Positions 1 to 12,823 of a DNA stretch of 64,000 nt are shown one piece after another (the stretch's first letter is position 1; every line of letters starts with the position of its first letter). The notes beneath the pieces are model-generated. The model was not told the DNA's origin and did not search any database. It saw nothing but the letters and a program-made list of their open reading frames with translations. Location of the stretch: the NCBI GenBank assembly GCA_945910005.1, contig OX246739.1, positions 9,212,292-9,276,291 on the forward strand, read 5' to 3'. Both the position numbers and the translations under genes were made by a program. This DNA is from Isoperla grammatica (taxonomy: Eukaryota; Arthropoda; Insecta; Plecoptera; Perlodidae).

Positions 1-2525
1 ATGTATTTTATTTGTTGATATGATCTATGTTATACTCGACAACCAGGTCATACTGCGTTGTATAGATAAGTAGCCTCGTACGACTAGCAGAGATTTCCGT
101 CTAGATAGAGACTTATTACGCCCGGCCCAAGATGGGGATTTTACATTTAAAAATCTAGACCCCCGTTTTTATAATTTATGACTTTTCTCATACAATTGAT
201 AATAAAGTAAACAAAGACAAATTGCCATCTTTATCACTCTTAAAATGTAAGCACGGTTACCTAAGAAAATCCAATTTAATATGTGAAGTTGACGAATCGC
301 GAGCAACGTTACCGTATGTCTGTAATTTGTCCTTAGCTGTACTCACCTTAGGAAAAGTAGTGTCACTGTAATACAACACATTAGCGTTGCTGGAATGAAA
401 ATGCGTAACTTTTCTCGAGTCTGCTTCAATAAAAGTGGATAGGTGCGACTCGCTTTATCAACGTTTACTTGTTTACTGATATGCTTTACTACAATGCATT
501 ATGTGTGGTTCCAATAATGCCGGTAATCTTTGGTCTATTCAATTATTAATTCATATTATTTTTTTCTTTGGATTTTACAATGCATAACATAAATAAACGA
601 CGAATGAATGTAAGTACAACAAACACAATAAGGAACACAACAAACGTACATATGTCCTACAAGGTACATGAGTGCTTTTCAAGGATAAAGCTTGGTTTTG
701 AACCTTATCTCCCAAAATAATAATACAAAAATAATAAAATATTAAGAAAAATGACGGTCGAAGTAAATAATTCCAAAATAAAATAAAATATTGAAATAAT
801 AATGATGATAAAGTAACCATTCCAAACAAAACTAAAGTTGGGGAAATTAATGGATCTACAATAATTGTAAACATACGAACTTCATTAAAAGGCAATGAAA
901 TAAGTTATACTTTACAGTACACACATCCACACTGTTTGCAGCGCCCATTTAACATCTAAACCGAAAGATACGAACGAAACAGCTTAAATCTCTCCAGTCT
1001 TGGAGGTGAACATTCTAAAGCCCTTATTTTTAATTAATTTTCCACGACTGCTTACATTACTTTGAACAAAACATTTCAATAACGTTTCCCACATTTCCAG
1101 TTAATCAGTATTTCTTGTTTTTGTGTCTAGATACAACAATAATCTGCACTTGAGGGGTTCCAAAGTTAATTTAGATTCTAGTTTGAACGTGTTGGCTGTT
1201 ATTCGTTGATTGCACGGCTAACCTTTGCACAGAGGTGTAGCAGCTTCGGGCCCCCCCGCCTCTTTCATTTCCTTGCTTTGCGTATAACAGGAGATGATTC
1301 CTCCCAGAGAGCACGATCGTTAATTTAACTCAAGATGCCTGCCCGCTGTTTTCATTTTCGAATCTTAAGTCTCATCCCTGCCACTGCCTACCGCAATTTT
1401 CATCTGAGAATTTCACCGAGAACATTGAGTGATTTAGAGTTAAAGAAAAAAGTTTCTTTGAAGTTGAAAAGTATCGTGATTGAGTAAAAGATGAAAAAGA
1501 TTCTAAATCGTTCTGGAGATGTCAATTTCCACATCTGATGTCATAGTGTAGAGATGGGAGAAAATATATGACGGTAACTACATGAAATGTGCCATTAGAT
1601 GATGCATTAGGTTATAAGAAATCTTGAGATCTTTTTTTGGACTTATTTAAAGCATGTCTGGGAGTGCCGAGAAAACTACTGAATACTTTGCCAACGTATT
1701 CTTGGAACTCTACTAATGTACTTTCTTTTTATTAAAATAACTTTACCAATTTGTACCCGTTGTATCTTTCTAGTTAGTAAAATAACTTTACCATTTTTCC
1801 TGTACTTAACTCCTGACCTTGACTTTGTATCTAGCGTTAGTTTTTTCACTTGTTAACTCTAAAAAAATATGGACCGTGCAATAGTCCCGAAAGACTTCCA
1901 TTCACGTGACCAAGAAATTCAATCGAGAATCCGGCCGCGAAAGCCTGTGAAAGTTTCAAGACATCTACAATGCTGACGAAAATAACCCACAACAAAATAA
2001 CGGACACACGATTGCTTCTATATTATGTTCTGTTGTTCAACTCACAGGTAAACTTAAGAGAAATTCATCTAACTCATTCAATCAAATTTAATGAATAGCC
2101 ATTGTTTCAACTTTATAGTCAACATTCAATAAAGTACCACAAAACGTGAAACCCCTCATATTCCACAGGATTCAATGCTATAATAAGTGAATGTGCTTGA
2201 ATAAGCTGTGTGTGTTTGTTTAAGCGTCACAAGGCCAACTCACGAGGGGAAATAATAATTATTGTAACTGTTATTAAACTCTAGTCCGGGAGTTGTGTCA
2301 TACAAAGAACATAAATGCACTCTCAGGGATATCTGTGTTTACATGTTGCCACCGTGGTATTGCGTTACAACAACGCAAGCTATTCATTACGAGTTGAACA
2401 ACTTTGAACACAGTTGCACATGCGCCAGTTATTAGGCCATTGTATTTTTCTTACTTGGACCAATATAAAGGGGGCTTGGATTTTAGTTGCTCAGCCCATA
2501 CACAGGGGTTTCCCCCTACCTTCTT
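1..2525. other. AT-rich non-coding sequence, nothing recognised
   Basis: No reading frame here looks like a protein: the open stretches are short, low in complexity and have no family motif. No RNA gene, splice-bounded exon or terminal repeat was recognised. It lies upstream of the transglutaminase gene, so it could hold intergenic DNA or an unrecognised 5' untranslated exon. Confidence 0.5.
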
Positions 2526-2808
2526 TCCAAGCGAATATGTTTTGATTGTTGGTGTTAGAGCTCGAATAGATGAAAAGAATAATTATATACCATTGATACT
2601 ATTTGTTTAAGATCAGCAACATTTTCAGGGCGAAGGTGATACGGTGTAAGCTCATTTAAAAATGTTTATAGATTTTAGATCCCCAAAAATGTCAAGTCCT
2701 ATTACTGTGCTTGTGTAAAATGTACTAAACAAAAAACTTCTCAGTGAATTGATAGTAACCATTTTGAGTTAAATACATCCTACTATACTCTTCTATACTC
2801 TACTATTC
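2526..2808 (+). repeat. Direct repeat copy 1 (about 283 bp)
   Basis: This segment, starting at CAAGCGAATATGTTTTGAT, recurs with few differences at 3184-3466, about 660 bp downstream in the same orientation. Both copies end in a run of TACTATACTC-like pentamers. The sequence is non-coding. It is either a local segmental duplication or two copies of one dispersed element. Confidence 0.8.
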
Positions 2809-2839
2809 ATTATGAAATTATATATGTATTTATTTTAAA

Positions 2840-2945
2840 TTGTGGTAAATTTTTATATGTGTTTTAGGTTATTACATTGTATTATGTAATTGTGTTACAA
2901 AACGAAAGGATACAATAAATTGAAAATTGAATTGAATTGAATTGA
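2840..2945 (+). mobile_element. Candidate 3' tail of a non-LTR retrotransposon
   Basis: The segment ends in AATAAATTGAAA followed by repeated AATTG pentamers (2914-2945). Tails of this form are common at the 3' ends of arthropod non-LTR elements, and a similar tail at 55700-55710 is bounded by a target-site duplication. No coding part and no duplication were found here, so the call rests on the tail alone. Confidence 0.3.
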
Positions 2946-3183
2946 CGATAATAAGCGAAACTACTATAAGAAAATTATTCGGAGTTTGATTTCAAACACC
3001 GAACACACTGACGTTTCCTCAGTCATAGGAAACATTGTAGGATTAAGTCATATACGAGAAGCTCGTAGACTTTCTGCTAACATTAGCCTTAAATCAGTCT
3101 TTACTACCTGCATTGATTATAGGAAGAGTCTAACGATATAATAAACAAATCAATATTTTGTATCGCTTCGGGTTTATTTTTTT

Positions 3184-3466
3184 TTTCAAGCGAATATGTT
3201 TTGATGGTTGGTGTAAGAGCTCGAATAGATGCAAAGAATAAGTATACAACTGATACTATTTGTTTAAGATAAGCAACATTTTCAGGGCGAAGGTGATACG
3301 GTGTAAGCTCATTTAAAAATGTGTATAGATTTTAGATCCCTAAAAATGTCAAGTCCTATTACTGTGCTTGTGTAAAATGTACTAAACAAAAAATATCTCA
3401 GTGAATTGATAGTAACCATTATGAGTTTAAATACATCCTACTCTACTCTTCTATACTCTACTATTC
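3184..3466 (+). repeat. Direct repeat copy 2 (about 283 bp)
   Basis: Second copy of the 2526-2808 segment in the same orientation, differing by scattered substitutions and a short gap after ATAGATG. The copies are separated by about 375 bp of unrelated sequence. Confidence 0.8.
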
Positions 3467-6196
3467 TACTCTGAGTCCTACTTCTCAGTAAAAAAGCGTC
3501 GAACTTTGGGGCTGAGTTATTTAAACTAAAACAGTTCTCCGTCGACTTCTTTCAGCTAAAAGGGCCTAATGCGAATACGACACCGTGGTATTCAAATGCT
3601 GTCTACACGTCCATTTTCTTGAAGACAGAATATGTAAACTTTCGACACTATTTCATGAACATTCACAACTATTTGTGTTGCGTATAAAGAAAACGACCTT
3701 TCTAGATGCATTACGTGTACAAACCAATCAAATATCAGATGTGTCGATTTCGTCACATGATGTGAATGGAGAAGTATAAAGAAAGAACTGTGAGCCATGA
3801 CTGGAAGATTTTTTTTTAGAAATAAGAGAATTCTACTTTTTCCGGCAATCGAATGCATTTCAATGAATTGGATAAGTGTCGCTCTACATCTGGCGTCAGT
3901 CTGTGTCGCTGCTGTCACTGCCAGAAAGCCTTAACGTGTATTGTCAAGTAGCAAGAGGATATCACTCCTGTACAATTACTGGGGATGACACATGAAAAGT
4001 ATTTTCTAGTATATACAAGCTCGAAATTCGGGAATTTGTTTCAAGGTAAAGAAAAATGTGAAAATCTTGTTTCAATATATTCTGAGAGAAAATAGTTCTA
4101 AATGAGGAAACGAAGGAAATAGAAGTTTAAAACAAAAGTCAACATCTCGCAGATGATCAGTGTTGTTATTTTAATGTTATTAGCATAACATCTTACTGGT
4201 ATTTGAGAACGAATAACATCGCACAGAACTAAATGATATGTTGTAAGAGATAAAATTGCTCGTACAAATAATAGAAAACAATTCAAGTTCATTTTGCTAC
4301 CCAACTATTTACTTTTTTATTTTGTAAAACAATAACACAGTGACTAAAGTATTACTATGCCAATTGCTACTACCAAATAAATGTCCATTAGCCCATTTTA
4401 GATGTTAAACGTAATGTGCCTGAAGCTAGGATCCAACCAATGATGTACATATACTCGTTTTTGATTTCGACTGGCACTCTCATCAATTAATAACTTATTG
4501 CACTGACATTGCTTACTTTATACACACCTGTTGTTTGCTTAGAGCAATCCAATTTCCGGCGACGTTTTATAATTAATACGTTAATGGTTTTCAAAATAAT
4601 TGCAACGAAAACATAATATCCATCCATGATAATATTGTAAATAATTGGGATGGACTATGAAATAGGTATATAACTAACTTAGAATGAGAATTCTTGAGCT
4701 ATGCAGTTGTCATTCTTTTAAATATACTTTTGTCATCTATAGACCACTTTTCCAATCCATTCAAAAGAAGTACTATTATCTCTTTCATGACTGGTCAACA
4801 CCACAATCACACGTACACAATACAACTACATAATATCGCCTCACATGTAGAGGTATAGACTACCGATTACAAAAGCTTCAAACAAATAGGATCACGGAAA
4901 GATAGAATAAGATAAAACTCAGAAAACGAAATGACGTATTCTTGTTTTCGTTTATTATTTAGAAAGTATGAAGTGTAATTATTATGGATTAGAATGTTCT
5001 TGTATTGATAATTTTAATTAAAATATAATTTATAACTAATCTGATATTTTGGATTTGATAAAGTTATACGAGGTATAACTCAATAATTTTTCATCGAAGA
5101 ATCGTTCTAAAATTCGTTGATCTGCTCGAAGTACATAAAGAGTAATCCTTGTATTGAATAGTAGATGTATAAACAGAGGTTGTGGCCTTCTGCCGGAAAC
5201 TCACACCCCCTCATACAGTTAGTTCCTCGTTGCTGTGTTGAATGAATTGCAAAAATAATTAGTACATCCTCAAGACGATGATAAAAGCAATGTATTACAT
5301 TCACACGGGCATATTTGCTCCTGCGTTATAACCGTATAACCTGGTAACGTTGCGGTTTTCTAATGCGGTTTCCGTCCGCAATGAAGCAATTAAAACAAAT
5401 TTCAACGAACGAAATCAGCAATAACAGATATAAACTTCCGGTTTTATTTTCCAACTCTGTTTTATATCTGTGACGCTGATGAAAACATTGTCAGTTATTG
5501 TTCAACATTCGAGCGAGTCTGGAGCATCAAACAAATACACTCGAGGTAAGTGTGCATTGTCGACGATACTTCAAATACTTTGTAATTCAAAACGTTTTAT
5601 GTATGTTATGTTACTTCTCTAGTAAGCACCCGATTCTCACTAAATGTGTTCTATCAATTTTTGACAACAATTTTGATATATTCGCACATCAAACTAATCA
5701 ATCACATGATGTTTTCAAATATAAGCATACTAATATTTATAGTGTCGAAGTAATATGAATTATATAAATGTAAATAATAATGAAGAATATCATTGTAGCG
5801 TATATGTTAATTTTTATTTCAATAATTCAGTGTAACATGCATCATGATCATACTACAAATACACGCTTTCCCCCTTAAGTTTTATATACAAGATTAATAT
5901 CGTATAGTCAGCACAAATGTTCATTCATTTGCAATAGTAATTACTTATTTGCTAGTAAAAAGAGAAAGAAACTACTGAAGGAGTAAACAGTCAAGGCCAG
6001 ACAACATGTGATCGCGTTGTTAAGTACCCCGTTAGACAATCAATAAAGCGACAGGGAAAACACACACATTACAAATAGTAATTCTTAAAACTCATGAACC
6101 ACGAAACCATAATACTACTATACTACGTTTCTCGGAAATGATAACAGCCGACAGGAAAACCACCATACTCATGATACAATGATATTACTGTGTGGG
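3467..6196. other. AT-rich non-coding sequence, nothing recognised
   Basis: The short open frames on both strands lack codon bias and domain motifs. No terminal inverted repeat, tRNA-like promoter boxes or splice-bounded coding segment was recognised. Confidence 0.45.
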
Positions 6197-6267
6197 CTAG
6201 GTATGACATTGCGCAGATGCTCGCGGCAGCCGGCCCGCTCGTGACGTCACGTGGATACAAGAATCGC
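6197..6267 (+). repeat. CpG-rich inverted repeat, left arm
   Basis: The arm begins CTAGGTATGACA and contains CCGGCCCGC, then ACGTCACGTGGATACAAGA. The reverse complement of 8686-8755 follows the same order of blocks. The core holds overlapping CRE-like TGACGTCA and E-box CACGTG sequences. It stands out as a CpG-rich patch in AT-rich DNA. It could be the terminal repeat of a roughly 2.56-kb element, or one of two opposed copies of a short element. Confidence 0.6.
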
Positions 6268-8685
6268 CCAGCGCACGAGTCAAGTGCTCGCATTCAGGGC
6301 TCCGCTCTGAGTTATTGACAGGGGTAATCAATGAATACTGTCTCTGTTCTTAACTAAACACTCATATTTCAAATCCTCGCACTTTGTTTATGGTTGCCGT
6401 CTTGGTGACAACTTATAATCTTCTTCAGATATCAGTAATATTGCCACAACAGAACTATTACATTGCATTTTCTTGATACTGATATAAATAACTCACTTCC
6501 GTAAATAAACACGCACACAAAACTACTCTCAGCTATGTTCGCTCGATCCTTGTTAGTTCGAAACCTTTTTACGATAGCATTATTCTCGCCAAGTCCATAA
6601 ATTTATTACGATTGCTTACTTCCACAAATGTTTATAAACTTTTCTCACTGGCCGTATCTGGACCTCTCAGTAGTGTGTCGTCTTCTTCCAATGTGCAAGG
6701 AGTCGTGTCCAAACGTCTCGTTGAGTGTAAATACTACAAAGATATTGAGAACTGTTGTCAGTGTGTTTGATTTGAGTGTTTAAAAAGTAGAATTTTCTAC
6801 CCAAAGTGCTTGGTTCCGGAAGAATATAAAAAGTAATTAACTTTTATAAAAGTGTTATTTTAGACGTACTGTGTCAATTAGAAGTTCCGATATTATAATA
6901 TGAACGTTTTTTTTATAGATATTAATTAGTGTGACGTGATTTGATACTATTTGCATATTTTGACCTACACAGTTGGTTCTCCTCTCCACGTTTGTACAGC
7001 GTTAACTATTAGTAAGCAACTGTTTATTCGTATGTTTCGTTCGTAAAAGCTTTTTATATATTTTTTAAATACATTATTATGTAGTAATGTACTCTACAGT
7101 TAAATGTACTAATAATGATGATGGTGTGGTGAGTGGATGTAACAACAGAAGCACTACCAAACAAAGCGATTTACAGAGTGCCGACGGATAAATACAATTT
7201 ATTTTTTTAGATCCCCTAATTATAAAGGATTGTGCTTTATTTGGGTTCGATTTAGTAAAGGGTCTGACAAATTCAATCGAAAGAATTGTAGAATTTGTTG
7301 ATTGTTCTGAACATTTTTAACTCTCTGATTTTCATTGAGATTTAAAACACAAGTTGTTGGGTTATTCACCAAAAAAATCACGAAAAGTCAAACCAGGATG
7401 CGTCTCAAAACTAATGTCGGCTTCGCAAATTGCCACGGAGGTACAAGGCTCGATACCCAAAGTAGAAAGAAAACTATAACATAGAGTAGTCGAGTCTTCA
7501 CCACGGTAAGTCAAATATATCAGAATAATATTTTTACTGACTGCCATTTACGAACATCTCCATAAAGGCATAAAGGCACCCACATAAAGCATTCTCTAAA
7601 TATATTCACGTTATTATTTTGTATTGCAGAACAGTAAGCTACAGCTATAGGCCTAGTCAAAGCAATGCCGTCATCTCATCTGGTTCAATAAAGTTTCAAT
7701 GATGTTATTGTTATTTTTAATTTATTGGTATATTCAATGTAATTTAAAACTTACAACTGATTCGCGTTATCAGGTCTTGATGAACATCACCTCCAAACAC
7801 CTAATATTATTTACACGTAATATCTAGAAGGAAAAACCACCGTATTTGAATTTGCATTTACGCTCGTATTTAAAGCCAGCACGCAATCACATTATAATTC
7901 GTATTTGAACTGTTTACAAATGAAATGTACCGACTTTATATTTGTATTGCGTGTGATGTGACGTTATACTGTACAGTGTATGGAACGGCATTATTATGTG
8001 CTACGTTTACATGGGCATAACCATGCCTCCTTACCACAATTTTCGGTATCGATATCGGGATCGCAAGTCGGAAATCGTAACAAAGCTAACTTACATGGTT
8101 CTTATGGCACTGTTCACAACTAAATCGTAACGTCGTAATTGATTGTAATGGGAAATTGTACGATTGCAATCACGAAACCGATTACGTTCACGATGCCAAA
8201 AATTGTGGCTGGGGCTTTAGTCCAGTACCGTACTGGAATCTTGGCCCATGTAAGCATTATATAATAAACCAAATATTATAAAATGGTACGAATCATAACT
8301 GACGTAATCGAATTAGGCGTAACTCTGGGTACGAATAAAATGACAATGCTAAAGCAAAATAATTCCAGCTAAAATGTGTTTGGTGTAACTATATATTTAC
8401 CTACAAAACGCGTATTGTGTGTTTAATGTTGCTGTAACGGTTTTATCACGTTCACATGACACATAATCACGCAACGATGTGTTTATCGGTCATGTCTTCA
8501 TGTTATACCACTGTACGCCTAATATTATAGTAGTTTCTACTGAGCTAATATTTCTATCCACTTATATAATGCATTGTTAGTAATCATATAACAAACACCT
8601 TCAAATACGACTTTAATTTTGACGATAGATATTTAATCAGTGGAGGAGAGTAGCATTTTAACACGCGCGAAGCGGCAGCCGGCCA
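6268..8685. other. Sequence between the CpG-rich inverted repeats
   Basis: Mostly AT-rich, without a credible reading frame. It contains the MITE at 8025-8215. If the flanking arms are terminal repeats, this is the interior of a non-autonomous element of about 2.5 kb. No transposase remnant was recognised. Confidence 0.4.
8025..8215. mobile_element. MITE family A, copy 1
   Basis: The left end reads GCC, seven bases, then CCACAATTTTCGGTATCG. The right end is its approximate inverse, finishing in AATTGTGGCTGGGGC. The interior has no coding capacity. A second copy is at 33040-33218 with the same termini, which supports a mobile family. No clear target-site duplication was found at either copy. 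Confidence 0.6.
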
Positions 8686-8755
8686 GCGATCTTGTATCCA
8701 CGTGACGTTATGCGCGGGCCGGACGAGATCGGGCGCGCGGGAGTGCCAGACCTAG
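8686..8755 (-). repeat. CpG-rich inverted repeat, right arm
   Basis: Inverted partner of 6197-6267, sharing TCTTGTATCCACGTGACGT, GCGGGCCGG and the outer CCTAG block. Arm lengths are 71 and 70 bp. The sequence outside the arms is not similar, so the repeat ends at or near the CTAGG blocks. Confidence 0.6.
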
Positions 8756-9033
8756 GATATCCTTAGACCATGCACCATACTGGCAACCTACTTCTAAAAT
8801 CATGAACGCGCTCTCAAAACGAGAGCACTTACATAAGGTATAATATCGTTTAACCGCGGTAAGGGTTAGTTATGGCTTATTTTACAGTCACCCTCAGGTC
8901 GCGTGACTTTGGTGTCAAGCCGTATCCTATCGATGGTGCAATCTCTAAATTGCAGTAGTTAAAGGAGTTCCATTATAAATATTACAGTGTCAAGTAGCTG
9001 TGGCGCGGCTGCTATTGGATGGTTGAGTTGAGT

Positions 9034-9060
9034 GAGGGGGGGGGGGAGGGGGAGGGGGAG
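9034..9060 (+). repeat. G-rich low-complexity tract
   Basis: A run of G blocks separated by single A residues. It is simple sequence of a kind that could form quadruplex structures. No gene is attached to it. Confidence 0.8.
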
Positions 9061-9329
9061 TGAGTACCTGTCTGACCCTCCACTAGCGACCTTTGACACG
9101 CTTCACTGTCAAAGACGACGGACCGTGGGGCTACTCGCGACCAGCGCATCCTAGCACTGCTGCCTACATTTGTTGAAATGTCATGACATTATTACGGAGA
9201 CCAGCTCTTTTGGGAATTTAATTGATTCACGTATTACGAGTTTACACTGGTTCTAAAATCAAACCCGTCAAATTGTTAAATTCATGTAATAGCAATAATT
9301 GAAATGGAGGTTCCCTCGGACTAGACTTA

Positions 9330-9471
9330 GGGCGGAATGCAGATTCGAGTTAAGTATATGATTTGTTTATGGTAGCCTATGGAGTGTGTTCTTCTTATGG
9401 AAAATAGCATGTAATAATTCTATAACAACAAATCCTGTACTTAACTTGACACTTGATTGTGCATACGGCTC
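9330..9471. mobile_element. Harbinger-type MITE (GGGCGG family), copy 1
   Basis: A 142-bp element with imperfect terminal inverted repeats. The left end starts GGGCGGAATGCAGATTCGAG and continues TTAAGTATATGATTTG. The right end, read inverted, gives GAGCCGTATGCACAATC and later AAGTTAAGTACAGGATTTG. It is flanked by the trinucleotide TTA on both sides (9327-9329 and 9472-9474), the usual PIF/Harbinger target duplication. A second copy is at 55071-55213. Its termini resemble those of the partial Harbinger element at 48991-50798. Confidence 0.8.
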
Positions 9472-9474
9472 TTA

Positions 9475-12400
9475 CTCTTATTCCCATGTAACATTTCATT
9501 AAAAGACAAGACAAAGTGGTCTAGGAAATTGCTGTTTGTTCTTACAGTTTAATTAGCTATAGTACGACTACTTGTAAGTTGGAGTTCTAGTCTAGCTTAT
9601 ACGGACTTTAATATGTTATTGCAGAAAGTAAATCCATAGTATTAATGTCAATTTCATGTCGGATAGAGCATACAGGCAAAGAGGACAATCACTTGGTCTT
9701 AGCTGGCATTCAATTCAACTATACATAAGACAATGTTCTAATGTTAAAGTGGGCGGATCGGTGAAGGCCTAACCCCTGTAGTGGACGTTCTGGGTTCATA
9801 TCCAGTCATGAAAATGTATTATTTTTAGAAATATTATATCATTAAAATTTGTGTTTCATTTATATTGCAAAGCATTGATTAAAAGTTCAATCACGAGTTA
9901 AATTTGTATCGATAATTTGGCTTGGCACAATAATGTAATACTGTTGTACCGGGGATAGAAAACGAGACCATAATAATGCTAAAATCTGAATGTATGCGTG
10001 CACAACATATCAAGCCATTAAAAGCTAGAACAAACTCGTAACTCACACGATATTAACTGGCCTTGTTTACGATGCAATTCTAACACGTGTGTTACATAAA
10101 TAAAAACATTTGTATTGTTTTGTGAGGCCACATGCTTGAGTGTAACACTCGATTAGCCATAGTGTTTTGGTTATGGAAATTGTATTCCATTCATTAATTC
10201 ATGTTTTACTATCTGTATTAGTGTAACCTTAACATATAAAAGAGGCTAACAAGCTAAATATAAAAAAATATAAGTTCAGTCGTCAAGTTATGAATAAATA
10301 CATATTAACACGTGCGTGCATAGGCCTACTCAACTCATGCATGTTTAAAGATACATAACACACGTACCATTCAGGTTTGCATCATACTCATACAAAGTTA
10401 AAATGGTTCAATATATTCAATACAAATACCTACACAAAACCGTTTGCTGTAATTATGAAGGAATCCGAATGCAATTGTCAGATTAATTAATGTTTCTACT
10501 TGAATTGTGTCATTTTTTTCATTGTCATCATTATTTTTAATTCTGTCTCTACGTTTGTTCTGAATCGCAAGCTTGGTTATTAACAAAGGATTTCAGAGAA
10601 TTAGAACGAGAGTACAAAATGGAAGTCGCCATCCCGTAGGATTATAGGGATGAGATCTTAAATTGCTACCTTGCAATAAGCCATTAACAGTATTTACATT
10701 ACGCTATAAAGAAAGAAGAAAATGGTATTTCATTGTATTTATACAACCATTCTAAAAGGCAATTAGTAATGTCGTAAGCTTAGAATGTATCTCTTATTAA
10801 ACTGCTTCATTGCTTTATACCTTCTACATGGCATTAAAACTAAGTGAAACACGAACACAAAGGAAGTTGAGAAAACTACTAGGAGCTGATCGTATTCTAT
10901 CGCAATACGTACGTTCACACAATGCCACATGTAAATACAAGAGAGCAATATTGGATGTTAAGTGAATATATCAATTTTACTGTTTAAAAAAATATGCCAA
11001 GTTACATATTATTGTTACTTGGAATTGACCACACATATATCATGTTTTATAGCTGAAACAAAACCAAATTCAATGCTGGAATCACTTTTCAAAGCGTTCT
11101 CAAAATATATAAAAAATATTCTTAATTTCACGTTAAACATTTATTTGAAAAATAATCACGATTATCTGGAAAACAGTAAAATAACGCAAGTTGTCAAATG
11201 ATATTTCTACTACTACCTTTGTGACCAATCGTATCATGGTAGCTTCTAGAAGCGAGCCTACAGCCACTCTGTCGCAACGCACCACGCGTCACTATCGTAA
11301 CCTCAGGCCATTGCGACCGATAAGAAATTCACCACACACACTTGCGCCAAATTCTATATCGAAGCTTCATAGATTGTCACTGAAGGTTTCGCGGTCAGCG
11401 TGTTGATGTGTGGTGGCAAGTAAAAACAGCGCGGCTACGATCTCTGCTGTAATTGCTAGTGTGAGTAGAGTGAGAATTGTAGTGTGAGATTGTATGAATA
11501 AGAACACTATCACACTGGTATGTGTAGTATTGATGAATTGTGATAAGGAAGAAAATTAGTGTGAGATTTAGCTGTAAAATAAGTAGCTTTTAACTTTGCT
11601 CACTTTTATACTTATAATTTGTCAAAACTTTTAATTTTTTTTTGTGATGACAAAAAATAGACAATTAATAATCATAATAATACTGTTTGTATAGGATGAA
11701 GTGCTAAGAATGTGAGCTGAATAAGCGGGGTAGGAGCATCATAAATTATGATTATTGTTTTATAGCGTATCGACAGCTAGCTCACATGAAATCGGTCGAA
11801 TAAGATCAATCAGTAAGCGAGAATGTTCAAAAGTCTCTCCTTCCCAGTTTGTCATCTCTCCTTCCACCCCTGGGTCAAACTCTTGTATCATCTCTCTTGA
11901 GATTGTCTTTCAGTCCCAACCGCACCTCTCTGACGATCCAGCTAGTCAGATAGGTAGTAAAAGCCCTCATTTTCTCAAAATTGATAACATTCTTTTACAC
12001 GCCTTGCTAGTTCAAATGTCTTTTTCTGGTGGTCAACAGCCAATCAATGCTTCTGTTTGCGCACAAATATTTTTCGGCCAGTCTGTCCATGTTTAATGTC
12101 AATGGTCACAAGGGATATGATGTCATAAATACCACAACCTTCTACAATAACTCTGTCCTTGCTAAAACGTATAATTTACCAGTGGTTTAGTCAGTGGAAC
12201 ATTTGATTTTTTTGTATATATAATCTGTATCAAGGAGTTTGCAAATTCGGTCCGTTGTTGAATGTGCTTACGGTAATTTCAATGCGCCTGGGCTGGGTAC
12301 TATTTCTTCTTGTTCCTATAGTACAATGTTTACTAGAAGCGTATATTTGTTCTGTTGTCGGTTTTTGATTCCGCAGGCTTAGTGGAAAATACGAATAGAA

Positions 12401-12570
12401 AACTTATTCCCAAGTAAAGCTACGCAACGAAATGTCCTCCGATCGTAGATGCTTGTCGACGGTGTTTCACTACGAGCGAGCAAGCTATACTGAACATCTG
12501 CGATGTTTTAGATTAAGACGGTAGTGTCCAAGTCTTCCATCCGGTTTTATAATTACCAGCCTATCCTGTT
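9475..12570. other. Non-coding sequence with one weak tRNA-like segment
   Basis: No convincing exon. Near 9748-9810 there is a GGTTCATATCC B-box-like motif preceded by a G-rich A-box-like stretch, which could be a decayed tRNA-derived SINE. The stretch 11755-12096 has a 113-residue open frame, but it has no family motif and begins with a non-ATG codon. The region 11240-11470 is slightly GC-richer and was not identified. Confidence 0.4.
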
Positions 12571-12823
12571 CTAGCAACGAATCACTCAATAAATTCAAAG
12601 TTGTTCTGAATCGGCCTTGTTGATTCTGACATTTGTCCGCAGGTGTTCGCACTGTCCAATCACTGATTCATATGTTTCGTATTCGAAATATCGATCTTTG
12701 ATTGGTTGTCGCTCACTCGTCGATGGTGTTCGAAGCCTACAGGGTTGGTTTAGTCGCTTTAAATTTAAGTCCTCCACTGAAAATCAGTTTCGTTACTGAG
12801 TGGGTAGACTCTAAATGCGAATT
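12571..12823 (+). repeat. Dispersed repeat, copy 1 (about 250 bp)
   Basis: Begins CTAGCAACGAA and ends near ACTGAGTGGGTAGACTCTAAA. The same sequence, with scattered substitutions and a short internal deletion, is at 57564-57810 in intron 6 of the transglutaminase gene. There are no obvious terminal inverted repeats or target duplications, so the class is unknown. Confidence 0.75.

Noticed and set aside
11755..12096. A 113-residue open frame upstream of the transglutaminase gene
   Set aside because: Non-ATG start, no domain or splice support on either strand. It may be decayed transposon sequence but nothing identifies it.
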